This document shows positions 8,206 through 14,650 of a stretch of 64,000 nucleotides of DNA, piece after piece. The position numbers and the translations under genes are program-made. Origin of the DNA: Kingella_B sp963529665. GTDB lineage: Bacteria > Pseudomonadota > Gammaproteobacteria > Burkholderiales > Neisseriaceae. Numbering within the stretch: position 1 is the stretch's first letter; each line of letters begins with the position of its first letter. The notes below the pieces were generated by a model that worked only from the letters and a program-made list of their open reading frames with translations, searched no databases and was not told the origin of the DNA. The DNA lies in NCBI GenBank assembly GCA_963529665.1, contig CAUSAG010000007.1, forward strand, positions 26,889 to 90,888, written 5' to 3'.

Positions 8206-8631
8206 ATGCACATCCGCCCCGCCACAGTCACCGACATCCCCACCCTAGCCAGCCTAGACCACCAAACCAACCCCCACCCATGGACAGCCAAGCAATTTCA
8301 GGCTGCCCACCAGCCCCCCATCCGCACCCTACTCATCGCCGAGCACAACCAACAAATCATCGGCTACATCGCATGGCAACACATCCCAGACGAAATAGAA
8401 CTCCACCTTATCGCCACCGCCCCCAGCCATCGCCAACAAGGCATCGCCAGCCAACTCATGCAACAACTCATCGCCACCGCCCAGCAACACCACGCCCGCA
8501 TCATCCTAGAAGTTCGCGCCAGCAACCACATCGCCCAAGCCCTATACCGCAAACACCAATTCACCCCCATCGCCACCCGCAAAAACTACTACGGCAACGA
8601 AGACGCCATCATCATGGAGAAAACATGCTAA
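8206..8631 (+). CDS. rimI: ribosomal-protein alanine N-acetyltransferase RimI
   Basis: A 141-residue GNAT-fold acetyltransferase. RimI acetylates the N-terminal alanine of ribosomal protein S18 using acetyl-CoA. The acetyl-CoA loop motif is seen as ATAPSHRQQGIASQLM (Q/R-x-x-G-x-A), followed by ILEVRASNHIAQALYRKHQF, which is the standard RimI block, and the end KNYYGNEDAIIMEK. A DUS is translated near residue 28 as FQAA. The gene overlaps the next one by 7 bases (stop at 8629-8631, next start at 8625), so the two are translationally coupled. Confidence 0.92.
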   Translation: MHIRPATVTDIPTLASLDHQTNPHPWTAKQFQAAHQPPIRTLLIAEHNQQIIGYIAWQHIPDEIELHLIATAPSHRQQGIASQLMQQLIATAQQHHARIILEVRASNHIAQALYRKHQFTPIATRKNYYGNEDAIIMEKTC

Positions 8632-9431
8632 ACAGCCGCTATATCCACCTACACCAAGCCCTAGGACTGGGCAGCATGTGGCTCAACCAACACGCCCAAA
8701 TCCGCCCCACCCAAGGTAGCCTGAAAGCCGAAGGCTTCAACGAAGTTAAAACGAGCGAAGCGAGTTTCTGCGAAGCTAAAACCGAATACGCCGACCAAAC
8801 CAAACCAAGCGCAACAAGTTTTGACCCAGCAAAAACAAGCGAACCCCATCCCCAAGCCACAACATCTCCCCACCCCACCACTAACCTACCCCACGGCAAC
8901 GCCCTAGCCAAAATCCGCCAACGCAATACCCCCAGCCAAACCGCGCCAACCACCCAACCCAACCCATCCGCGCAAACGCAACCCCTATTGCACACCCCCA
9001 CCCCCCACCCCGCCAAACTCCTGATATTAAGCGTTTGCCCATCCGTGGACGACATGGCAGCAGGCAAACTATTCAGCGGTACAGACGGCGAAATGCTGCA
9101 CAAAATGCTCAAAGCCATCCAACTCCCCCCCGAGCAAGCCCATTTCAGCACATGGCTCAAAAACAGCCCCGACTTCAACCCACGCCCCGACTCGCAAACC
9201 ATCACCGCCGCTGCCCCCAGCATCGCCCAAGAATGGCAGCAAACCCAAGCCCAAGCCATGCTGCTGCTGGGCGACTTCTTCCACCGCCCCGAAGTCCAAA
9301 CCGCACTCAATAACATCGCTCCCGCCAGCGCGCGCTACCACATCCCCCACCCCATGCGTCTTGCCAGCAATCCCCAGCTCAAACGCAGCGCATGGGAAAC
9401 CCTACAAAAACTCCAATCCACGCTAAAATAA
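8625..9431 (+). CDS. uracil-DNA glycosylase superfamily-like protein
   Basis: A 268-residue protein whose C-terminal half resembles family 4/5 uracil-DNA glycosylases: KLFSGTDGEMLHKMLKAI matches their GxxGxLLxxML block, HFSTWLKNSPDFNP the following strand, MLLLGDFF the core strand, and HPMRLASNPQLKRSAWE the HP...L....K..W ending. The Fe-S cysteines and the GEAPG loop of family 4 are absent (here LSVCPSVDD), so enzymatic activity is uncertain. The N-terminal 120 residues are low-complexity and contain a translated extended DUS repeat (GSLKAEGFNEVKTSEASF). Coupled to rimI by overlap, an arrangement I recall from other Neisseriaceae. Confidence 0.65.
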   Translation: MLNSRYIHLHQALGLGSMWLNQHAQIRPTQGSLKAEGFNEVKTSEASFCEAKTEYADQTKPSATSFDPAKTSEPHPQATTSPHPTTNLPHGNALAKIRQRNTPSQTAPTTQPNPSAQTQPLLHTPTPHPAKLLILSVCPSVDDMAAGKLFSGTDGEMLHKMLKAIQLPPEQAHFSTWLKNSPDFNPRPDSQTITAAAPSIAQEWQQTQAQAMLLLGDFFHRPEVQTALNNIAPASARYHIPHPMRLASNPQLKRSAWETLQKLQSTLK

Positions 9432-9432
9432 T

Positions 9433-9461
9433 TTGACAAGCCATCCAAAAAACACCATAAT
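9433..9461 (+). promoter_or_regulatory. promoter of tRNA-Asn
   Basis: TTGACA (9433-9438), a 17-base spacer and CATAAT (9456-9461) form a near-consensus sigma-70 promoter ending 12 bases before the tRNA. Confidence 0.85.
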
Positions 9462-9473
9462 GCGCGACTTCTT

Positions 9474-9546
9474 TCCCCGATAGCTCAGTCGGTAGAGCGA
9501 CGGACTGTTAATCCGCAGGTCGCTGGTTCGAGCCCAGCTCGGGGAG
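9474..9546 (+). tRNA. tRNA-Asn(GTT)
   Basis: The acceptor stem TCCCCGA (9474-9480) pairs with TCGGGGA (9539-9545). D-arm AGCTCAGTCGGTAGAGC, anticodon loop CTGTTAATC with anticodon GTT, and T-arm CTGGTTCGAGCCCAG are all present. CCA is not encoded (GCTA follows the discriminator). A promoter lies directly upstream and a terminator directly downstream. Confidence 0.96.
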
Positions 9547-9549
9547 CTA

Positions 9550-9583
9550 AAAAAGCCAAGTTTTTCGGAACTTGGCTTTTTCT
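9550..9583 (+). terminator. terminator of tRNA-Asn
   Basis: Stem AAGCCAAGTT / AACTTGGCTT with a short loop (TTTCGG), followed by TTTTT. It starts about 6 bases after the tRNA. Confidence 0.9.
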
Positions 9584-9658
9584 CGTTAGGATTATTTAGA
9601 CTGGCACAATGGCATTCAAACAAGCCGTGTCATGCAACAAAATAGCAAAGCTAACCCC

Positions 9659-9781
9659 CTATTTCACTACTTCCACACCGCTTTTCACTTCGCCATAAAC
9701 TTGCGTATTGCCCGAGCCTGCCGTATTCGCGCAAGCTGCCAATACCAAAGTTACCAACGTTAAAGCTAAAATTTTCTTCAT
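9659..9781 (-). CDS. 40-residue small lipoprotein
   Basis: A very short lipoprotein: signal peptide MKKILALTLVTLVLAAC with lipobox LAAC (Cys about 17), then a 23-residue mature part containing GEVKSGVEVVK. The signal peptide and tail pattern resemble entericidin-type small lipoproteins, whose role in stress or lysis is known only for a few members. AAAGGAATCG precedes the ATG. A DUS lies upstream at 9811. The function is not known. Confidence comes from the intact signal peptide and ribosome site, not from a recognised family. Confidence 0.65.
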   Translation of the reverse strand: MKKILALTLVTLVLAACANTAGSGNTQVYGEVKSGVEVVK

Positions 9782-9855
9782 AACGATTCCTTTCAAATAA
9801 AAAACACATTTTCAGGCTGCCCCAGCATAACCGCAAAGGCAGCCTGAAAACCCTT

Positions 9856-10299
9856 TTACGACAGCGCCGCTTTCAACGCCTTGTTTACATCCCCCATATC
9901 CGCCTTGCCCGCCAAGCGCGTTTTCAGCAGCCCCATCACCTTGCCCATATCCGCCATGCCGCTTGCGCCCGTTTCCGCAATGGCATTGGCAACTTCTGCC
10001 GCAATCGCATCCGCCGACAACATCTCAGGCAAATAGCCTTGCAACACGGCGATTTCCGCGTTTTCCTTGTCTGCCAAATCCGTGCGCCCTGCATCGGCGT
10101 AGATTTTGGCGCTGTCTTTGCGCTGCTTAATCATTTTGCCGATGATGGCTTGCACTTTGGCATCGTCCGCCTCAATGCGCTCGTCCACTTCAAACTGCTT
10201 AATCGCCGCGTTTACCAAACGAATGGTGGACAAGGTTGCGCTGTCTTTAGCTTTCATCGCGGCTTTCATGTCTTCGGTTAATTTTGCTTTTAAAGTCAT
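9856..10299 (-). CDS. yqeY: YqeY / GatB-tail-like protein
   Basis: A 147-residue protein of the YqeY family, related to the tRNA-binding tail domain of the GatB amidotransferase subunit. Signature stretches are MTLKAKLTEDMKAAMKAKD at the start, TIRLVNAAIKQ, IGKMIKQRKDSA, and EIAVLQGYLPEMLS. The C-terminal part ends MGKVMGLLKTRLAGKADMGD (shown in part), as in the family. Its cellular role is unclear; a tRNA-related function is assumed from homology. It lies directly downstream of rpsU on the same strand, the usual neighbour. AAGGAAAAAG precedes the chosen ATG at 10299; a longer frame upstream only translates DUS sequence. Confidence 0.9.
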   Translation of the reverse strand: MTLKAKLTEDMKAAMKAKDSATLSTIRLVNAAIKQFEVDERIEADDAKVQAIIGKMIKQRKDSAKIYADAGRTDLADKENAEIAVLQGYLPEMLSADAIAAEVANAIAETGASGMADMGKVMGLLKTRLAGKADMGDVNKALKAALS

Positions 10300-10401
10300 T
10301 TTCTTTTTCCTTGTAAACAAAAACACCGCAAACTCAAACGCTTGCGGTGTTTTATTCAATACAGCGAAACGGCAACCTATTTTCAGGCTGCCCAAACACG
10401 A

Positions 10402-10614
10402 TCAGTACAATTTAGGTGGCAACTGTTGGCTGCGCAGGCGTTTTTGCAAGCGTTTAACGGCTGCGGCTTTTTTGCGTTTGCGTTCAGTTGTTGGTTTTTC
10501 GTAGGCTTCGCGCGCGCGCAATTCAGTCAAAAGACCGGTTTTTTCAATCGCACGTTTAAAGCGACGCATCGCAACTTCAAATGGTTCGTTTTCTTTTACT
10601 TTAATAGAAGGCAT
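10402..10614 (-). CDS. rpsU: 30S ribosomal protein S21
   Basis: A 70-residue, very basic protein: MPSIKVKENEPFEVAMRRFK at the start, KTGLLTELRAREAYEKPT in the middle, and KRKKAAAVKRLQKRLR at the end. This is the full S21 pattern and length. S21 sits on the 30S platform near the 16S 3' end and helps initiation. TAGGATAAAAACA precedes the ATG. It is followed on the same strand by yqeY, with a DUS between them. Confidence 0.97.
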   Translation of the reverse strand: MPSIKVKENEPFEVAMRRFKRAIEKTGLLTELRAREAYEKPTTERKRKKAAAVKRLQKRLRSQQLPPKLY

Positions 10615-10977
10615 TGTTTTTATCCTATAAAAAAAATTGGGTTGAAATAAATTCGTATCAAAATGGTTTTTCAGGCTGCCTGAAAGGACGAGATACCGCG
10701 CCCCGATGATGCAAACATCACCTCCAAACTCAATCAGCATCGCGCATGCCGCGAATACCGCAAAAAATTAAGCCGTTTAAACAACGGCATATCTAAAATC
10801 AAACGCGGGGGATTATCGCAGCGCGGCGGGGTTTTGTCAATGCGAAAACGGTTTGCCGCTTGCCCGCCAAGCCGTTTGGCTATGCCATGACAGCGCAAAG
10901 CAAAGGCGCAAGGCAGCCTGAAAACCAGTTTTGCGCTAAAATACGCCTTTTTCAAAAATCAACAAAGGCACACAAAA

Positions 10978-11199
10978 ATGACCCACGCCACCACACCGCT
11001 TATCCAAATCACACCGCAAGACTTGCCCTTGCACTGCGATGGCTCAGTTGCCACGCAACACGCATGGAACGGGCATCCGCGCGTGTTTTTGCCCATCCAA
11101 AGCAACGGCAAAATAGAATGCCCCTACTGCGGCACCATCTACAAACTAGACGGCGAGCTGCCCCACCACCACGCCCCCACTCAAACAGGCGGGCACTGA
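10978..11199 (+). CDS. CHCC-type zinc-finger protein
   Basis: A 73-residue protein with the zf-CHCC pattern of the NDUFS6/YPL-type family: LHCDG, a central His region QHAWNGHPRVFL, then ECPYCGTIYKL. The Cys, His, Cys and Cys needed for one zinc are all present. Bacterial members are small cytoplasmic proteins of unknown role; mitochondrial relatives are complex I accessory subunits. The stop at 11197-11199 is 1 base before the queH start at 11201, so the two genes are one operon. AACAAAGGCACACAAAA precedes the ATG. Confidence 0.85.
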   Translation: MTHATTPLIQITPQDLPLHCDGSVATQHAWNGHPRVFLPIQSNGKIECPYCGTIYKLDGELPHHHAPTQTGGH

Positions 11200-11200
11200 T

Positions 11201-11893
11201 ATGAACACCCCACGCGTAACCCCCATAGACCGCCCCAAACTGGTTTTGCCCAACAACGGCGATAAACTTCTGCTGCATTCATGCTGCGCGCCCTGCTCAG
11301 GCGAAGTGATGGAAGCCTTGCTCGCCAGCGGCATTGATTACACCATTTATTTTTACAACCCCAACATTCATCCGCTCAAAGAATACGAAATCCGCAAAAA
11401 CGAAAACATCCGTTTTGCCGAGCAACACGGTGTGCCGTTTATTGATGCCGATTACGACACCGAAAACTGGTTTGAACGCGCCAAAGGCATGGAATACGAG
11501 CCCGAGCGCGGCATCCGCTGCACCATGTGTTTTGATATGCGTTTTGAACGCACCGCGCTGTATGCGCATGAACACGGCTTCAAAGTCATCAGCAGCAGCT
11601 TGGGCATTTCGCGCTGGAAAAACATGGCGCAAATCAACGACTGCGGACACCGCGCCGCCGCGCATTATCCCGACATCGTGTATTGGGATTACAACTGGCG
11701 CAAAGGCGGCGGCTCAGCGCGCATGATAGAAATCAGCAAGCGCGAGCATTTTTATCAGCAGGAATACTGCGGCTGCGTGTACTCCCTGCGCGACACCAAC
11801 GCATGGCGGCGCGAAAAAGGGCGCGAGGCGATTAAAATCGGCGTGAAATATTACGGCGATGATGATGCCAACGATGCCAACGAAGGGCGGTAG
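11201..11893 (+). CDS. queH: epoxyqueuosine reductase QueH
   Basis: A 230-residue member of the QueH (DUF208) family, which reduces epoxyqueuosine to queuosine in tRNA, an alternative to QueG. Iron-sulfur ligands are visible as HSCCAPCSGEV near residue 27-31, IRCTMCFDMRFERTA around 105, and QEYCGCVYS near 190. The arginine-rich C-terminus RREKGRE is also typical. It follows the zinc-finger gene by 1 base. Queuosine synthesis also needs tRNA-guanine transglycosylase; the only tgt sequence in this window is a broken fragment near 57.5 kb, so an intact copy should exist elsewhere. Confidence 0.93.
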   Translation: MNTPRVTPIDRPKLVLPNNGDKLLLHSCCAPCSGEVMEALLASGIDYTIYFYNPNIHPLKEYEIRKNENIRFAEQHGVPFIDADYDTENWFERAKGMEYEPERGIRCTMCFDMRFERTALYAHEHGFKVISSSLGISRWKNMAQINDCGHRAAAHYPDIVYWDYNWRKGGGSARMIEISKREHFYQQEYCGCVYSLRDTNAWRREKGREAIKIGVKYYGDDDANDANEGR

Positions 11894-12479
11894 GTTTTTG
11901 CTGCGCTCCATGTTTTCAGGCTGCCTTTGGTGAACATAGGCAGCCTGAAATGTTTGTTGTAGCACGCTTGGGCGGATAAGGGCGCGACGGGGGTTGGCTG
12001 ATATGTTGAACAACGTGCTATTTTGTTTTTCAGGCTGCCTATTGCCCGCGCATTGAGGCAGCCTGAAAATAAAAATACCGTTATTCCTACGCGACACGAG
12101 TAGGGTGTGTGGCTTTGCCACGCACCGTCTAGCAAAGGTTCAATGAATGGTGCGTGGCAAGCCACACACCCTACGCCAACGGCATCGGCTATTTCTTATC
12201 ATTCCTTCCACTATAAAACCGATACCGCCCTCATCCCCATCATTCTCTCGTAAACAAGAACAAGCGCATCAATTGCTTTTCAGGCTGCCTATCACCCACG
12301 CATTAAGGCAGCCTGAAAACGTTGCCAACCCTGCAATCAATAGCGCATCAGCAACTCGCCAACATTATGCCAATCAGCAAAGCCTTGTTGAATACCATTT
12401 GGCAACAAGCCGTTTCCGCTCCATTTTCGTTTTCAGGCTGCCTCTGTTTACCAAACCGTAAGCATAGGCAGCCTGAAAC
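11894..12479. other. 586-base gene-free, repeat-rich intergenic region
   Basis: No gene is supported here. The region holds at least four inverted DUS pairs (around 11918-11951, 12030-12068, 12278-12318 and 12429-12478) and one 75-base palindromic element (12100-12174). It separates the converging queH and tcdA genes, so it mainly looks like a pile-up of uptake signals and repeats. Confidence 0.7.
12100..12174. repeat. GTAGGG...CCCTAC palindromic element, copy 1
   Basis: The unit begins GTAGGGTGTGTGGC and ends GCCACACACCCTAC, with an inner GGTGCGTGGC arm facing GCCACGCACC, so the whole 75 bases can fold into a long hairpin. A 69-base relative with a different core (GGGCAACTTGTTGCCC) lies at 26010-26078. 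Confidence 0.8.
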
Positions 12480-13271
12480 CTACCCCCGCCGCACAATATG
12501 CTCAATCGCCGCCGTGGCGCAATGTAAACCAAAACTCGCGGTTACCAGCATACTTGCGCCGTAGCCCGCGCAGGATAAGCCTTGTGGCGCATTCATTCTG
12601 TCTTCGGCTTTCAGGCTGCCTCGTGGCGCATCGCAGGCTTGGGCGATTTGCGGCGGCGTGATTTGCTCGCGCGAATACACGCAGGGCACGCGCATTTTGC
12701 CCTCGCGCGGGAAGCCGTGTTTTTTGCGCAGCGTGTAGCGCAGATTAGACAGCAACGGGTCGTGCGTGGTTTGGCTTAAATCGGCGGTGGCAATCAGCGC
12801 GGGATTGCGTTGTCCGCCTGCGCCGCCGCTCACGATAAACGGCTGCTTGTGGCGCACAAAATGCGCTGCCATCGCGGTTTTGATACGCACTTGGTCAATA
12901 GCGTCAATCACAAAATCAAACGGCAGCCTGAAAAGCTCGGCAAGGTTGCCCTCGTCCACAAAGTCTTCTATTTCAACCACTTGGCAAGCAGGGTTGATTT
13001 GCGCGATGCGCTCGCGCAGGGCGGTTACTTTGGCTTTGCCAAAATCGGCGGTGAGCGCGTGGAGTTGGCGGTTTACATTGGATTCGGCGATGTTGTCCAA
13101 ATCAATCAGCGTGAGCTTGCCGACTCCGCTGCGGGCAAGCGCTTCCACCGCCCACGAGCCGACACCGCCCACGCCCACCACGCAAACATGCGCCTGTTGC
13201 AAGGCGTGCAAACCGTGTTCGCCGTAAAGCCGTGCGATGCCGCCGAAGCGGCGGTTGGTATGTGTTTCCAT
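12480..13271 (-). CDS. tcdA: tRNA threonylcarbamoyladenosine dehydratase
   Basis: A 263-residue E1-like (ThiF/MoeB fold) enzyme that converts t6A37 in tRNA into its cyclic form using ATP. Motifs: RFGGIARLYG at the start, the nucleotide loop VVGVGGVGSWAVEALAR, LIDLDNIAESNVNRQ, VIDAIDQVRIKTAM, and the SGGAGGQRNP block, all diagnostic for TcdA/CsdL. DUS are translated inside it as FRLP (about residue 115) and GSLK (about 220), with no loss of the core. The start at 13271 gives the standard N-terminus. It is divergent from the stress-protein gene. Confidence 0.93.
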   Translation of the reverse strand: METHTNRRFGGIARLYGEHGLHALQQAHVCVVGVGGVGSWAVEALARSGVGKLTLIDLDNIAESNVNRQLHALTADFGKAKVTALRERIAQINPACQVVEIEDFVDEGNLAELFRLPFDFVIDAIDQVRIKTAMAAHFVRHKQPFIVSGGAGGQRNPALIATADLSQTTHDPLLSNLRYTLRKKHGFPREGKMRVPCVYSREQITPPQIAQACDAPRGSLKAEDRMNAPQGLSCAGYGASMLVTASFGLHCATAAIEHIVRRG

Positions 13272-13362
13272 GTTGCGTTTCCAAGAAAATTTCGCTGATT
13301 TGGATTATACTGTATGTGTAGTATCTTTATCGTGAACCCATGTTTAACAAGGAGAGTGTGTA

Positions 13363-13875
13363 ATGTACAAACATATTGTTGTGGCTGTTGATGGTAGTAG
13401 AACTTCTTTGAATGCGTTGCAGCACGCATCCAGCCTTGCGGTGGCGGGCAATGCGCGTTTGACGCTGATTACGGTCGCCAACCCAAGCGAATACATGACG
13501 CTTGCGCCTGAGTTTTTGCAACACGATAGCTACGAAGCGGCGGCGGTTGCGGGCGGCAACGAAGTGTTGGCCGAGGCGCGCGAAGTGGCGAAAAACGCGG
13601 GCGTAGCGGATGTGCAAGCACATTTGTTGGTGTCTTCAAAAGGCGCGAAGGAGATGGCGCAAGGCTTGGTGGATTATGCCGACAGCCACGGCGCGGATTT
13701 GATTGTGATTGGTACACACGGCCGCACGGGTTTGATGCATTTGTTGATGGGCAGCTTCGCGGAAACGGTGATGCGCCAAAGCCATTTGCCGCTGCTGGTG
13801 ATTCGCAGCGTGTATAGCGAAGATGCGGATGAAAGCGAAAATGACCGCGAAGAGTTTTCATCTTCGACGATGTAA
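13363..13875 (+). CDS. universal stress protein A family
   Basis: A 170-residue single Usp domain with MYKHIVVAVDGS at the start and the ATP-binding signature GTHGRTGLMHLLMGSFAETV (G-x2-G-x9-G-S/T) near residue 125-145, then HLPLLVIR. Such proteins bind ATP and accumulate under stress or growth arrest; the exact role is unknown. A strong AAGGAGA precedes the ATG. The acidic tail (DADESENDREEFSSSTM) is longer than usual. The upstream 91 bases shared with divergent tcdA contain TATACT at 13306, a possible -10. Confidence 0.9.
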   Translation: MYKHIVVAVDGSRTSLNALQHASSLAVAGNARLTLITVANPSEYMTLAPEFLQHDSYEAAAVAGGNEVLAEAREVAKNAGVADVQAHLLVSSKGAKEMAQGLVDYADSHGADLIVIGTHGRTGLMHLLMGSFAETVMRQSHLPLLVIRSVYSEDADESENDREEFSSSTM

Positions 13876-13890
13876 ACCGCTATGGATAGT

Positions 13891-13930
13891 CGGCAGCCTG
13901 AAAACGGATAAAGCGCGTTTCAGGCTGCCT
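13891..13930. terminator. inverted DUS pair after the stress-protein gene
   Basis: GGCAGCCTGAAAACG and inverted CGTTTCAGGCTGCC are about 12 bases apart, 16 bases beyond the stop codon. Likely terminator by symmetry and position. Confidence 0.65.
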
Positions 13931-13959
13931 TTGTTATATATTTTGATGATTGCGCCGCT

Positions 13960-14529
13960 ATGCTCCGTTCCCTTGCTCTCTTCGCCATTCGGCTTTACCA
14001 ACGCCATTTGTCGCCCAAAAAAGGATTTGGCTGCGCCTATCGCTTGGTGTATGGCGGCTGCGGCTGCTCGGGCGTGGGCTATCGTTTGATTCGGCGCTAC
14101 GGCGTGTTTTCAGGCTGCCGTTTGTTGCGTTTGCGCTTGGCGCGTTGTCGTTTTGCTTATGTGCATTATTGCGCCGCTGCCAAGCCGTCTGCGCCAGCGC
14201 TTAAACGGGTAAACGGCATGGCGTATTACCAGCGCGGCGATTGCGTGCCGTGCGACGGCGGTTGCTTGGATGCGGGCGGTTGCGACACGTGCAGCTTGGA
14301 TCTGCCAGACGCTTGCGATTGCGCTCATGCCAAAAGTGCCTTGGGCGATTGCGTGGATGCCTGCCCGTGCGACACCAGATCATCACGCGCGTGCAACACC
14401 TTAAACCATTACGCCAACGCCTGCCCATGCGATTTGCTGGATGCCTGCGATGCAAGAGACTGCGGGCGCAAGGACGATGAAGGCAGCGAACCCAAACGCA
14501 AACCGATTCGGATGCCGAATTTGCGCTAA
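13960..14529 (+). CDS. yidD: YidD-like membrane-insertion factor with a cysteine-rich C-terminal extension
   Basis: The first 75 residues resemble YidD: LYQRHLSPKKGFGCAYRL, a Cys-rich centre with GGCGCSG, and YRLIRRYGVFSGC. YidD sits at the inner membrane and aids YidC/Sec insertion. Residues 76-189 form an extension not found in ordinary 70-110 residue YidD proteins; it has about 16 cysteines in pairs such as CVPCDGGC, CDTC, CDC, CPC and CDARDC, and ends in a basic tail. Similar CPC/CDxxDxC units recur, suggesting internal repeats. The extension might bind metal or form disulfides. A stop-free frame of this length with ordinary codons supports expression. The start at 13960 gives the usual family N-terminus. 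Confidence 0.75.
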   Translation: MLRSLALFAIRLYQRHLSPKKGFGCAYRLVYGGCGCSGVGYRLIRRYGVFSGCRLLRLRLARCRFAYVHYCAAAKPSAPALKRVNGMAYYQRGDCVPCDGGCLDAGGCDTCSLDLPDACDCAHAKSALGDCVDACPCDTRSSRACNTLNHYANACPCDLLDACDARDCGRKDDEGSEPKRKPIRMPNLR

Positions 14530-14534
14530 ATGGG

Positions 14535-14577
14535 TTTTCAGGCTGCCTATTGTTTGCATAAATAGGCAGCCTGAAAA
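14535..14577. terminator. inverted DUS pair between yidD and guaA
   Basis: TTTTCAGGCTGCCT and AGGCAGCCTGAAAA are 15 bases apart. The pair lies in the intergenic space of two convergent genes and could terminate both. Confidence 0.65.
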
Positions 14578-14592
14578 CAAGTTTGAAAGCAC

Positions 14593-14637
14593 GTTTTAGC
14601 TTCGCTGAAACTCGCTTCGCTCGTTTTCAGGCTGCCT
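14593..14637 (-). repeat. extended DUS-linked repeat
   Basis: Read on the minus strand: AGGCAGCCTGAA, then AACGAGCGAAGCGAG, then TTTCAGCGAAGC and TAAAAC. This is the cleanest copy of the extended repeat and serves as the reference for the others (20373-20417 differs by few bases). Confidence 0.8.
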
Positions 14638-14650
14638 TTAACGCTGGCGA

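Noticed and set aside
10734..10955. 73-codon minus-strand frame upstream of the zinc-finger gene
   Set aside because: Low-complexity, basic, contains DUS reading (FRLP), no ribosome site. It covers the promoter area of two genes.
12147..12564. Small plus-strand frames in the repeat-rich gap at 12 kb
   Set aside because: They consist mostly of DUS and palindromic repeat sequence in translation.
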